Shown: positions 50,358 to 59,391 of the stretch, piece by piece
How the letters are laid out: each line of letters begins with the position of its first letter
How positions within the stretch are numbered: position 1 is the first letter of the stretch
Assembly: GCF_021049245.1 (NCBI RefSeq)
Contig: NZ_CP088020.1
Coordinates: 440,001-504,000, forward strand
From: Radiobacillus kanasensis
GTDB lineage: Bacteria; Bacillota; Bacilli; Bacillales; Amphibacillaceae
DNA: 64,000 nucleotides
Reading direction: 5' to 3'
Notes under the pieces: model-generated
Seen by the model: only the letters and a program-made list of their open reading frames with translations
Databases searched by the model: none
Told to the model about the DNA's origin: nothing
Program-made: the position numbers and the translations under genes

Positions 50358-50692
50358 GTGAAACTAAGTCTGATTGTACATATAATAGGAAAAACAATTG
50401 ATGAAATAAAAGAATGTGCACAAATGAGTAAGAATGTAGCTACAAAAACGGAAAAGAGGAAATATCTCACACTACTTCTTATGAATATACTGATTTTACC
50501 TGTCTACTTGATTCCGATTATCTATTCTTTAGTAATAATTTAATAATTGTCGGGGCATTTACTTTTGGACCTATTGTGCTCTTAGGACTGGTAATTTGTA
50601 TTCCATTTATACTTTTTATTCTTCTTTTAAAGGTAAAGGCTTACCCTGTGGTGAAAGAAAACTATCTTAGTGGCAATTCAATGAGAAAGTAG
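50358..50692 (+). pseudogene. membrane protein gene broken by a frameshift
   Basis: A GTG start behind AAGGGGGGA opens a 61-codon frame ending LPVYLIPIIYSLVII and stop at 50543. In another frame the sequence continues as membrane protein: LIIVGAFTFGPIVLLGLVIC, then a charged end PVVKENYLSGNSMRK and stop at 50692. One missing base in the run TTCTTTAG near 50527 would restore a single protein of about 111 residues with two to three membrane segments. A terminator follows. No family recognised; a sequencing error cannot be excluded. Confidence 0.6.
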
Positions 50693-50720
50693 CAGTGATA
50701 TTCAGTAAATCCCAAGCAAT

Positions 50721-50760
50721 AGATTACTTCCAGATTAATAGGGAGTAGTCTGTTTTTCTA
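50721..50760 (+). terminator. terminator after the broken membrane gene
   Basis: AGATTACTTCC pairs with GGGAGTAGTCT (G-U pairs), followed by GTTTTT. Confidence 0.7.
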
Positions 50761-50761
50761 T

Positions 50762-50817
50762 TTGACAAGGCTTCCATTCTTGTGTACCATTCAACTGTGA
50801 GAATGATAATCCTTATC
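50762..50817 (+). promoter_or_regulatory. Fur-controlled promoter of the siderophore genes
   Basis: TTGACA (50762-50767), 17 bases, TACCAT (50785-50790), then the Fur box GAGAATGATAATCCTTATC (50799-50817), which matches 17 of 19 positions of the Fur consensus. Iron would repress it. Confidence 0.85.
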
Positions 50818-50858
50818 AATTAGAAGGTAAAAATATACATAAATGAGGTGCAAACAAG

Positions 50859-51872
50859 ATGAAAAAAGGATTACTACTATTAATGATCGGTTTATTTGCA
50901 AGTTTTATGTTAGTGGCATGTGGAAATGACGAGACAGAAAATGAATCAACAGAGAATGGCGCAACAGAAAATACGGAAACAAATACTGACGACTCTTCTG
51001 CGATAACGGTAACGGATATGTATGGGGAACAAACCTTTAAAAAAACTCCTGAACGTGTCGTAGCTTTAGAATGGGTATATGCAGAGGACGCTTTAGCTTT
51101 AGGTGTTCAACCAGTAGGTATGGCTGATGTGGAAGGATACAACAGTTGGGTAAACATCGATGCGGAACTGTCCGATGAGGTAGTTGATGTTGGTACCCGT
51201 CAAGAGCCCAATTTGGAAGCAATCGCAGAATTAAATCCAGATGTCATTATTACAGCTGGTTACCGTCATGAAGCGATTATGGATAGTTTAAAAGAAATTG
51301 CTCCAACATTAGCTTTCAACCCTTATCCAGAGGAAGGAGAAGGGAACCAATATGAGGAAATGACAACTACTTTTAATGAAATTGCAAAGTTGTTCGGAAA
51401 AGAAAAGGAAGCTGAGCAAGTATTGAGTGATTTAGATGCTGCTTATAAGAGTGTATCAGAAGAAATTTCTGCCGCGGGTATCGACAACAATTCCTTTGTT
51501 CTATCTCAGGCATATAGCTCTGACAATAATCCTGTGATAAGATTATTTAAAGATAACGCAATGGCAACCCAAATCATGGAAAAAATCGGCCTAGAAAACG
51601 CTTATGAATCGGAAGGATTCCAAGTTTATGGATTCGATGAAACTAGTGTAGAAGCATTGCAAAACTTCCAGGATGCTCATTTCTTCTATATTGTTCAGGA
51701 AAACGATAATATCTTTTCAAATCAGCTTGCAGGAAATCCAGCTTGGGAAGACCTTGCATTTGTGAAAGAAGAGAGAACCTACCAACTTCCAGGAGATACG
51801 TGGACATTTGGTGGACCACTATCTGCACAAGTTTTTGCGGAACAGATCAAAGAAGCCTTAATACAAAAGTAG
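50859..51872 (+). CDS. iron-siderophore ABC transporter binding lipoprotein
   Basis: 337 residues; lipobox LVAC after the signal peptide, then a Thr/Glu/Asn-rich linker. The fold is the FecB/FhuD type: ITVTDMYGEQTFKKTPERVVAL, then RQEPNLEAIAELNPDVIITAGY (about 107-128), and FGGPLSAQVFAEQI at the end. The ATG follows TGAGGTG. It is coupled to the permease gene nine bases downstream. The Fur box shows iron control; which siderophore is bound cannot be told. Confidence 0.9.
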   Translation: MKKGLLLLMIGLFASFMLVACGNDETENESTENGATENTETNTDDSSAITVTDMYGEQTFKKTPERVVALEWVYAEDALALGVQPVGMADVEGYNSWVNIDAELSDEVVDVGTRQEPNLEAIAELNPDVIITAGYRHEAIMDSLKEIAPTLAFNPYPEEGEGNQYEEMTTTFNEIAKLFGKEKEAEQVLSDLDAAYKSVSEEISAAGIDNNSFVLSQAYSSDNNPVIRLFKDNAMATQIMEKIGLENAYESEGFQVYGFDETSVEALQNFQDAHFFYIVQENDNIFSNQLAGNPAWEDLAFVKEERTYQLPGDTWTFGGPLSAQVFAEQIKEALIQK

Positions 51873-51881
51873 TGATATTAC

Positions 51882-53921
51882 ATGACAAACTTTCTAAAAA
51901 ACAATTGGATGAAAACGGTTCTTACCTTTTTTGGGGGAACCGTCCTTTTGTTTGTCTTAATGTTTATAAACATCAATCAAGGTAGTGTTGATCTTTCTCC
52001 TCGTGTTGTATGGCAAGCACTCTTTTCACCACAGGATATTTTAGAGCATCATACGGTTCGATATCTGCGTATGCCTAGAGTTGTAATCGGTATTTTAGCA
52101 GGTGGTGCCTTGGCTGTATCTGGTGTCATCCTACAGACAATTACCAAAAACCCTCTATCCTCATCAAGTACATTGGGGATCCACTCAGGATCCTATTTTG
52201 CAGTTGTACTTGCGACTATTTTCATGCCTGTATCCTTACAATTAAACGGGTTGGTTGTTGCATTTGCTGGAGGTGTGATAACGGCATTACTCGTTTATGG
52301 ATTAGCAGGTGCTGCAACAGCTAACCCGGTCAAAATGGTTTTGGCGGGTATGGTTGTCACCATTATGTTTTCTTCTTTTACATCTCTTCTGCAAATTTTT
52401 TATGAGAATGAAACAGCTGGCTTGTTTTTATGGGGATCCGGAACATTGGTGCAAAACAATTGGGATGGCGTAACATTTGCTTTTCCATTTATCTCTGCAG
52501 GTATGGTCATTGCTTTGATACTTGCCAAACAACTAGATCTTTTTCGCTTAGGAGAAGATGTTGCTTCTTCTTTAGGTCAAAAAGTCGGTAGAATACGTGT
52601 TATATCTTTATTGGTAGCTGTCTTTTTAACTGCTGTCACCGTTAGTGTAGTGGGCCCGATTGGCTTTGTCGGATTAATTGCGCCGCATTTAATTAAGCTA
52701 CTTGGCTATCAAAATCATTATGTTCTACTAATTGGTTCGTTTATTTGGGGCGCTAATGTCTTACTAGGAGCAGCCGTTTTAGCACGAATTATTGATCCTT
52801 CTTTTTCTGAACTACCAGTAGGAGCAGTTACTGCCTTTATCGGTGCACCTTGGCTAATCTGGCTTGTATTAAGAAAACAAAATAGACAATATGGGGAAAA
52901 AGGGACTGCAATACTTGCTGGCCAACTAAACGTACGACTTTCATCAAAGTATATGATGGGGATTCTCGCAGTTGGACTAGTGATCCTATTTATCATTGGT
53001 GCTTCCACAGGTACTTCTGGTATCCAGCTTCAAACTGCTTTTGCAGCTTTTTTCGGAGAGTCCAATGATTTTATTAGGAATATGATTTTAAACATTCGCT
53101 TGCCAAGACTATTCGTCGCTGCTTGTAGTGGTGTTTTACTTGCGGTTAGTGGTTATATTTTTCAAGGGGTCCTACGAAACCCTCTAGCAGATCCATCTGT
53201 AATCGGAATTACTTCGGGTGCTGGGGTGGGTGCACTCTTAGTCCTTTATATTTCTGGTCTGTCAGCAGTCTTCGTCCCAATGGGAGCCTTTATTGGAGCA
53301 GTCATTGCCTTTTTAGTCGTCATGGGATTATCATACCGAGCACAGTTTCAGCCTACCCTACTAGCGTTATTAGGGATTGGAATATCTGCCTTTGGTTCTG
53401 CCATTATTCAAATACTCGTTGTCCAAGCAGATATGTCCGTGGCTTCTGCCTTAACTTGGTTATCAGGTACAACGTATGCTAAAAGCTGGGATGAATTGTT
53501 CTCGTACTTATTATGGCCAATGGTTATCATTCTACCTATCTTATATTTGCAAATTAGAAATATAGATACATTATCCTTAGGTGATGATACAGCAAAAGGT
53601 CTAGGTATGCGGGTGATGACGACGAGGTTTAATATGGCGCTTCTTGCATCGTTACTAGCAGCTGCTAGTGTAGCGGCTGTTGGAACCATTAGCTTTGTTG
53701 GACTAATAGCACCACATGTTTCCAGAATGCTGCTCGGGCCAAGTCATAAGCATCTATTACCAACTACAGCGTTATTAGGAGGCTTTTTCCTAGTAATCGC
53801 AGATATTTTAAGTCGGACATTATTAGTTCCGAAAGAGATTCCTTCAGGGATTATCGTTGCTATAATCGGAGCTCCTTACTTTTTGTATATTATGTACCGT
53901 TCGAATCAGATACGGAAGTAG
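51882..53921 (+). CDS. fused iron-siderophore ABC permease (two FecCD domains)
   Basis: 679 residues, two FecCD permease halves in one chain (about 15-335 and 350-679), as in FhuB. Each half has the conserved set: MPRVVIGILAGGALAVSGVILQ and LPRLFVAACSGVLLAVSGYIFQ, then KNPLSSSSTLGIHSG and RNPLADPSVIGITSG, then GPIGFVGLIAPH and GTISFVGLIAPH. About 18-20 membrane segments. No ATPase gene follows, so it must use an ATPase encoded elsewhere, as B. subtilis systems share YusV. Confidence 0.92.
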   Translation: MTNFLKNNWMKTVLTFFGGTVLLFVLMFININQGSVDLSPRVVWQALFSPQDILEHHTVRYLRMPRVVIGILAGGALAVSGVILQTITKNPLSSSSTLGIHSGSYFAVVLATIFMPVSLQLNGLVVAFAGGVITALLVYGLAGAATANPVKMVLAGMVVTIMFSSFTSLLQIFYENETAGLFLWGSGTLVQNNWDGVTFAFPFISAGMVIALILAKQLDLFRLGEDVASSLGQKVGRIRVISLLVAVFLTAVTVSVVGPIGFVGLIAPHLIKLLGYQNHYVLLIGSFIWGANVLLGAAVLARIIDPSFSELPVGAVTAFIGAPWLIWLVLRKQNRQYGEKGTAILAGQLNVRLSSKYMMGILAVGLVILFIIGASTGTSGIQLQTAFAAFFGESNDFIRNMILNIRLPRLFVAACSGVLLAVSGYIFQGVLRNPLADPSVIGITSGAGVGALLVLYISGLSAVFVPMGAFIGAVIAFLVVMGLSYRAQFQPTLLALLGIGISAFGSAIIQILVVQADMSVASALTWLSGTTYAKSWDELFSYLLWPMVIILPILYLQIRNIDTLSLGDDTAKGLGMRVMTTRFNMALLASLLAAASVAAVGTISFVGLIAPHVSRMLLGPSHKHLLPTTALLGGFFLVIADILSRTLLVPKEIPSGIIVAIIGAPYFLYIMYRSNQIRK

Positions 53922-53950
53922 TTTGTCATTGTCAACCACTCTATATGTAA

Positions 53951-53985
53951 AAGGGGGGGTGTCCTAAATTGGACACCTCCTTTGA
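53951..53985 (+). terminator. terminator of the siderophore operon
   Basis: GGTGTCC pairs with GGACACC, followed by TCCTTT. Confidence 0.7.
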
Positions 53986-54040
53986 TATGAAGCATATAGG
54001 CTAGTTTCCATTCTATACTAAGGAGCGGAGGGTAATTTTA

Positions 54041-54301
54041 ATGAGCAAACAAAGAAATAGAGAACAGAATTTTAAAGCTGTCAAAATTCTTGCAATGTTT
54101 TTTAGGTTTTTTGGCTGTGCGATATCAGCCTATTTCACCTTTCAGTCTGTTCTTCAATTCTTTACAAGCTATGAAAAGAATCAGACTATTGGAGTTGTTA
54201 TCTTTATCATTTTGTCCGTCTTTTTTCTATATCTAACTATTTTCCTAGGTCGACAGGCAATTCAGGCATCTAAAGCAAAAAAAATAGCAGAATTGCCATA
54301 A
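54041..54301 (+). CDS. small membrane protein
   Basis: 86 residues with two membrane segments (about 15-35 and 48-70) between basic ends (MSKQRNREQNFK and RQAIQASKAKKIAELP). GGAGCGGAGGG precedes the ATG at 12 bases. No family recognised. It stands alone between the siderophore operon and a 450-base empty stretch. Confidence 0.65.
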   Translation: MSKQRNREQNFKAVKILAMFFRFFGCAISAYFTFQSVLQFFTSYEKNQTIGVVIFIILSVFFLYLTIFLGRQAIQASKAKKIAELP

Positions 54302-54753
54302 CCTTAAATGTGAAGCAAATAAAAGGTTTAAGAAACTAATATTGCTTTACCCTTGCTCTTCATATTTACGGCTTTCAAGTCAAGAACCATATAGCCCTCT
54401 GTCACTGAAACAGGCTATCTAGCATACTAACTAAAAAAATCTTTACAATATACCGATAATATAGTAAATTATTACTAGATTATATATATATACGCTTTTA
54501 GTACTAGAATATACATTTTTGTTTTTTAATATATAGGACTCTTCCTTTTTGGAAGATAGAGAAGAAATATACGAATATATGACAAATATGAAATACTGCC
54601 TATCTTGATAGGTCTTTTTCACTTGCATATTTTTATATATTTTTCTTTATCACATTTCCATGAAGGAGGAGTTTTTTATTTTTCCATAAGCCGCTCTTTT
54701 CAACCTCAACCGTAGAAAAAATCAACTAAAATGCAGAAAGGTGTGCCAATCCA
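54302..54753. other. AT-rich intergenic region
   Basis: About 450 very AT-rich bases with a TATATATATA tract near 54485. No gene or clear terminator seen. The promoter of the following operon should lie in its last 150 bases. Confidence 0.6.
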
Positions 54754-55317
54754 TTGCTAAATTTAATTAATCCATTCATCGCACTTGTAATCATTGTTTT
54801 GTTGACAGTATGCTCGTTCTTACTTCCGAAAAGCTGGAGAAGGAAATTACCGTCTTCTCTCTTCGATTTAGTTTGTCTAGGGGCAGGAGATATGGTCAAA
54901 CGTGATTTTTTCGGGGGGATCTTAGCCTTTCTCGGCTCGGCAGTTATTTTCTTTCTTGTGGAATACATCGCGTTCTATTATAACGGTGAACTTTTAGAAA
55001 CGATTAGAGGTAGTGAATTCTTCGGTTTTTCCGTACTTCTTCTCAAATTTTTGATCACTTGTTTCTATGTATTCTTTCTCTCTGATATGAGGGATCGCTA
55101 CACAGTATCTAGTGGTCCAAGTATGGCAGGATTTCCTAGTCCTACTACTAGTTACGATGAATACCTCAAGAGTGAAAAGAAAAAAGCGGATGAAGACTTT
55201 GATTTCCTTCAACAAATGATGTGGGAGCAACAGCGTACCATGGATGAGGAAAATCAGAGGCAGACCGACGAGGATTTCCACAGACAAAATGATTATTATC
55301 ATGAACAAAATCATTAA
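54754..55317 (+). CDS. membrane protein of the NERD operon, first paralogue
   Basis: 187 residues, starting with TTG at 54754 (AAGGTG ten bases upstream). Three membrane segments (about 5-22, 50-72, 88-107) are followed by a long charged, Gln- and Glu-rich cytoplasmic tail that looks coiled-coil (about 135-187). The core (FDLVCLGAGDMVKRDFFGGI, YYNGELLETIRGSEFFGF) is related to the next gene product. No known family. First gene of a three-gene operon. Confidence 0.65.
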   Translation: MLNLINPFIALVIIVLLTVCSFLLPKSWRRKLPSSLFDLVCLGAGDMVKRDFFGGILAFLGSAVIFFLVEYIAFYYNGELLETIRGSEFFGFSVLLLKFLITCFYVFFLSDMRDRYTVSSGPSMAGFPSPTTSYDEYLKSEKKKADEDFDFLQQMMWEQQRTMDEENQRQTDEDFHRQNDYYHEQNH

Positions 55318-55329
55318 GAGGGTGAAAAC

Positions 55330-55656
55330 ATGTTGCTATTATTTAGTGTAGAAAGTGCCGCGATTTTACTTGCTGTTGGGATGATTCTTGGTCGTTTCAT
55401 CCCAGTTACAGAACGCATCATACCAATTATGGATATCTTTTCCCTCGGAATGGGTCGCATGTTCCGGCAAAAGGTACTGCATGGTATCGCTATGTTCCTA
55501 TCAGGTTGGCTTATGGCGTTCTTTATCAACTTGTATTTTTCCTATTATGACCTTCATGGTCTAGAAACAATTATTGGTACAGCTGTTTTCTTACTATTCA
55601 CTTTGAAAATGGCGTTACTTCAAGACAATTCGATTAGAAAAACCAGCAAGATTTAG
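55330..55656 (+). CDS. membrane protein of the NERD operon, second paralogue
   Basis: 108 residues with three membrane segments (about 5-22, 48-70, 80-96). FSLGMGRMFRQKVLHGIAMF and YYDLHGLETIIGTAVFLLF line up with the protein before it (shared LGxGxM, GI, YY, LETIxG and LK), so the two genes arose by duplication; this one lacks the long tail. GAGGGTG precedes the ATG, 12 bases after the previous stop. Function unknown. Confidence 0.65.
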   Translation: MLLLFSVESAAILLAVGMILGRFIPVTERIIPIMDIFSLGMGRMFRQKVLHGIAMFLSGWLMAFFINLYFSYYDLHGLETIIGTAVFLLFTLKMALLQDNSIRKTSKI

Positions 55657-55668
55657 GAGGAAACCATT

Positions 55669-57063
55669 ATGAAACCTGAACAGGAATTGAAACCGAAACA
55701 TTTATATGAAGAAAAGCCATTAGACATATTCTTTCAACTATTTTCTCGTGTAGATATCCTGCCGCTATTTGTTGGGTGTTTAATTGCTGGCACAATCCTC
55801 ACTGCTCTTGTTTATGTCCTCCTTCCTATTGAGGTTACTTTTGACACAATCGCTATTTCATTGATCGTAACGGGCGGTTTGATGATCTTTCATTTCGTCA
55901 GAATTTATCTCTATTCTTTAAAAGTACCTGGGGTTCACATGAAAGTGAAAAATCAAATTCAAGCAGTGTTTGGACATGGAAAGGAGATATATGAGGCGAA
56001 ACGCCCTTCAACTTCATACCCGGAAAACCTGTTAGACCTTCAAGAGTCTGCTAGTGAAACCGTCATGTTAACCAATCGAGAAAAAGAAGCTTATTTGGAA
56101 GCTAAAATAGCAGAGCTATCCTCCTTAAGAATAGACCGATTAGAGAGGAAAGAAGCTTTGTTACCATTAAGAAATTACTTCAAAAAAGATAGCCATCGTT
56201 ATGTCCAGGAAGAATTCCAAGCTTTTTTGGATACAGGGAATATTTCGTTCATTCAATTTTTTGAACGAAACCGCATTGTCAATGCGCATAATTCGTTCAT
56301 CAATGAAACAATAGAGTCGTATCAACATGAGCTGGCTATTACACGATTGGGAAATCAAGGAGAAGATAAAGTTGAAAAAGAACTTGAGAGGATACCGGCC
56401 AATCGTGTGTTCTCTAATTTGCGAATTGAGTATCAAGGGAACTCTGTCGAAATTGATCATCTTATCTTATCGAAAAGAGGAATCTTCTTCGTTGAGACAA
56501 AAAATTATGCAGCAAAGGGGCAGTACACACTCCGAATTGCCAAGGATGGACAGTGGCAGCGAAAATATGACAATGGAAATTTACAGCCAATCCATGACGT
56601 AACTGGTCAGCAAAATCGACAAACATACTTCCTTCGTCAGCTACTTAATGAGGAGTTTCAAAACAGGTATGGGGACACTCTGGATGAAGAGCTGGTTCCA
56701 TTTGTGCCATTTATCGTCATTGCGAATGATCATGTATTAATTGACAATGAAACGGATATGGAAATCATGCGAATCTCGCAAATCTCCCATCATATGAAGA
56801 AATACAATGAAAATTATAGTGAGAGATTACTTGAGGTTATCACTGAAATACTAGAAGAAAAAGCTTTACCGTTAAAATCATATCCATTCGAAAGCTATAA
56901 CGAATGGATGAAAACTCGTTTCCAACACATTCAACTTCTAGACCAAGACATAGAAGCTTTTCATGATTGCCTTGAAGATATCAAACAATCTCTACAAGAA
57001 CATGAGGAGATGTTTAAGACGCTGGAGCAGTATTCACCTGAACCGGATAGCAAAATGGAATGA
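55669..57063 (+). CDS. membrane-anchored NERD-domain protein
   Basis: 464 residues. Two membrane segments (about 33-52 and 62-80), a helical stretch (about 100-220), then a NERD (nuclease-related) domain at about 225-335: GEDKVEKELERI, EIDHLILSKRGIFFVETKNY. These show the Glu, Asp and Glu-x-Lys of a PD-(D/E)xK-type nuclease core. The C-terminal 130 residues are helical and acidic. AGGAGGAAACC precedes the ATG, 12 bases after the second membrane gene. Nuclease activity is not shown; the NERD name rests on similarity. Confidence 0.85.
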   Translation: MKPEQELKPKHLYEEKPLDIFFQLFSRVDILPLFVGCLIAGTILTALVYVLLPIEVTFDTIAISLIVTGGLMIFHFVRIYLYSLKVPGVHMKVKNQIQAVFGHGKEIYEAKRPSTSYPENLLDLQESASETVMLTNREKEAYLEAKIAELSSLRIDRLERKEALLPLRNYFKKDSHRYVQEEFQAFLDTGNISFIQFFERNRIVNAHNSFINETIESYQHELAITRLGNQGEDKVEKELERIPANRVFSNLRIEYQGNSVEIDHLILSKRGIFFVETKNYAAKGQYTLRIAKDGQWQRKYDNGNLQPIHDVTGQQNRQTYFLRQLLNEEFQNRYGDTLDEELVPFVPFIVIANDHVLIDNETDMEIMRISQISHHMKKYNENYSERLLEVITEILEEKALPLKSYPFESYNEWMKTRFQHIQLLDQDIEAFHDCLEDIKQSLQEHEEMFKTLEQYSPEPDSKME

Positions 57064-57084
57064 AATTCGTACAGAATGGATGCT

Positions 57085-57116
57085 GAAAGGGACGCCCTCG
57101 TTGGGCGTCCCTTTCG
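57085..57116. terminator. hairpin between the NERD and DUF2268 genes
   Basis: AAAGGGACGCCC pairs with GGGCGTCCCTTT around TCGTT. It lies between convergent genes and probably ends both. Confidence 0.75.
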
Positions 57117-58097
57117 TTATTCCCTTCGCAAAATATCTTTATAGTCACTATTTTGAATAATCTCCTTGGCTGGCATCTCTGTCCATTCTTTAATAGAAAC
57201 ATCAGGATTCTTAGCCAGAAAACTATGCATGATCTTATTTCCAATCCTATAGTTGGACCAAATCGGTAACCCCTTATCAGGACTCCCATTTCGGAATTCA
57301 TCTATTAGTGATTTGTTCGTACTATCGTAGTTATTATTTAAAATGTATAAAATCTTCTTTTCTTCCTCTTTGGTTAAGGGCTTTGTCCAAGGAACTTCAA
57401 TATTCGGATAAACCATTTCGGCAAATGCATCTGCTTTTGCTTCAAAAAGGATTCGGTCTATGAGAAAACTGCTGATATATCCATTCTGATTTAGTTCTTT
57501 GTTAACGGTATGATGATATTCGTGAGCAACTGTGTAGAGTAAAGATTCTTTCTCATAAGTAGAATCTATGATTAGCAGGATAGATCCATCGTTTGGAGAA
57601 AATCCTAGGACACCGTTCATACGTTCCATCGAATAAGTCACACTGGGTATGGATGGATTTGTCGGGGTGATAATTATTGGCTTTCCCTCACCAGGTAACA
57701 TATCACTGGATTCTTGAATTGACTCTTTTACTGCCTTAAAAATCTCATTTTCACCTTCAATTAAAGCTTTAGCTTTTCCTTCTAATACATCAAGATTATT
57801 AGGAGGTTGAAAAATGAAATAATCAGTCGCAGTAAACCCTTCTTCCTCTAACGACTTCAGAACGCTCTGTTTAAATATGGACTTTAACTTTGTAGGATTT
57901 TCTCTAGTCTTCTCTATGTAAGTTAAGTAATCATAGTAAGATGGTACAATCTTAAAATCTTGGTCGCTATAGGTAAAGGTAACAGGTTTATGATCATTTT
58001 TCTTTTCTGGCTCTTCGGTCTTTACTGAATCATTAGAGCAGCTGGTTAGTAATAGAACGCTAGTTATGAGAAGGATAGAAATAAAAATATTTTTGAT
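57117..58097 (-). CDS. DUF2268-type lipoprotein, predicted Zn-dependent protease
   Basis: About 326 residues. The C-terminal 194 (from the ATG at 57701) contain HEYHHTVNKEL, an HExxH-like zinc site (HEYHH), followed by EAKADAFAEM with the probable third ligand, as in DUF2268 proteases. The same frame stays open upstream and encodes a clear lipoprotein signal, IFISILLITSVLLLTSC, and mature N terminus, so the ATG is internal. That frame is closed by TGA at once before the signal and has no ATG, GTG or TTG: AGGAG lies 11 bases before an ATC at 58097. Start placement is therefore uncertain. Confidence 0.7.
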   Translation of the reverse strand: MKNIFISILLITSVLLLTSCSNDSVKTEEPEKKNDHKPVTFTYSDQDFKIVPSYYDYLTYIEKTRENPTKLKSIFKQSVLKSLEEEGFTATDYFIFQPPNNLDVLEGKAKALIEGENEIFKAVKESIQESSDMLPGEGKPIIITPTNPSIPSVTYSMERMNGVLGFSPNDGSILLIIDSTYEKESLLYTVAHEYHHTVNKELNQNGYISSFLIDRILFEAKADAFAEMVYPNIEVPWTKPLTKEEEKKILYILNNNYDSTNKSLIDEFRNGSPDKGLPIWSNYRIGNKIMHSFLAKNPDVSIKEWTEMPAKEIIQNSDYKDILRRE

Positions 58098-58166
58098 AGT
58101 TGGTCACACTCCTGTAAAATATGTTTATGTTACCATTGGATTTTATTGTAAATACGGGAGTGACCC

Positions 58167-58462
58167 ATGTTTGGTTTCAAAAAAGCACTTATTTTTTCCG
58201 TTAATTTCCATAACGATTGGAAGGAGTCTGAAATGTTTCACCAACTTGTTAATTTCATTAATAAGCGCAACAACAAGGAGGGTTTGGGAGATTTGCGTGC
58301 GGTGATATTATTCAATTTAGGGGTGGAAAAGTTTACCAAGTCAAACGAGTTAGTAAAGAGGATAGTAAAAAAATTAAGGGATATATATACCTAGAAGAAT
58401 ATAGCACTTGGCATCCAGTTCCTTTTTCTATGAAAGAGGAAGTATTTCATAATAAGGTTTGA
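58167..58462 (+). pseudogene. small gene with a frameshift
   Basis: ATG at 58167 behind GGGAGTG begins MFGFKKALIFSVNFHNDWKE and runs in frame to about KRNNKEG (58280). From there another frame gives a better protein: GRFACGDIIQFRGGKVYQVK, then KGYIYLEEYSTWHPVPFSMK, and stop at 58462; it has no start codon of its own. One base lost near 58280-58290 (GGAGGGTTTGGG) would join them into a protein of about 97 residues. No family recognised. Confidence 0.45.
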
Positions 58463-58569
58463 AGAGTATTTCAGGTTTCAATAGGGAAATGAAGAAGTAT
58501 TCAAAAAATATATACTCAGTAAGTAAGACAAAGAACTCCAATGGATGCGATTAACATGAGGTGATTTTA

Positions 58570-58612
58570 AGCCTTGACTCCTCACTGATAAAGAGGGGAC
58601 CAAGGCTTTCTT
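58570..58612. terminator. terminator downstream of the TetR gene
   Basis: AAGCCTTG and CAAGGCTT pair, with a partial inner stem; T-rich on the plus side. Confidence 0.6.
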
Positions 58613-58618
58613 TAACTT

Positions 58619-59215
58619 TCATTCTTTTGTCTGATCTTTCAAATACACCGCCTGATACGATTGATGGCTCAAGATTCCTATCAACTGTTCCGCCATAAAG
58701 ACAGGAGTATATTTAAACCCACCCTGGATCCATTCCATTATTAAGCCAAATATAGCATAGGCATAATAACTTGTTAGGAAATTGATATCAACATGACTTT
58801 CTATATTAGATAACCCCAAGTCTTGGCGTGAAAGCTGCTTCAATGTGTCACATATTTTTTGTTGAAAGCCAGGAATGGCATTGGACGATACAATGGCACT
58901 ATAGAATTTTGAATAAGAATAAACGTGTTCGAAAATCTTTATTTTAGGTGATGTTAGTTCTTGGACAAAGAACTTATCGGTATTTAGATAAGGAGATCGA
59001 TAGGAGTGAATAAGGTCATTCATGACATCATCAATCATATCCTCTAGCAATTCTTCTTTTGTTTGATAGTGTCTATAAAAAGTTCCACGGTTTAGATTGG
59101 CGTGTTGCACAATTTCCGTGATGGTTATTTTTTCAAAAGATGAATTCTCCATAAGCAAAATCAAAGCGTCTCTTAAGGCGCTTTTCGATTTGTTAATCCT
59201 TCTATCCATTGTCAT
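58619..59215 (-). CDS. TetR/AcrR-family regulator
   Basis: 198 residues from the ATG at 59215 (GGCGGTGA upstream); the frame is open further but this start agrees with the family. The helix-turn-helix is SKSALRDALILLMENSSFEKITITEIVQHANLNRGTFYRHY, here given in two parts: SALRDALILLMENSSFEKIT and TEIVQHANLNRGTFYRHYQT. The ligand domain resembles the DhaS-like C-terminal domain. It is divergent from an SDR gene 177 bases away and probably controls it. Confidence 0.88.
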   Translation of the reverse strand: MTMDRRINKSKSALRDALILLMENSSFEKITITEIVQHANLNRGTFYRHYQTKEELLEDMIDDVMNDLIHSYRSPYLNTDKFFVQELTSPKIKIFEHVYSYSKFYSAIVSSNAIPGFQQKICDTLKQLSRQDLGLSNIESHVDINFLTSYYAYAIFGLIMEWIQGGFKYTPVFMAEQLIGILSHQSYQAVYLKDQTKE

Positions 59216-59391
59216 AGACAAATCACCGCCAATTTGTATGTTATCTTGGAAAATGGAACACATTACACATGTATTATTCATTTTTCAACATATCGTATCT
59301 CGTTTGCTTATTGATACAAATAAGTATAATACATTACAATTAAAGTGTAAAAATGAAACCGATTGCAATAAGGGTAGAGGAGGCAATAACC

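Noticed and set aside
52718..53008. Long minus-strand frames inside the permease gene
   Set aside because: They are shadows of a well-supported FecCD permease and show no family motifs.
54426..54545. AT-rich tract with TATATATATA as a possible origin or attachment site
   Set aside because: No iterons, DnaA boxes, direct repeats or integrase nearby; composition alone is not enough.
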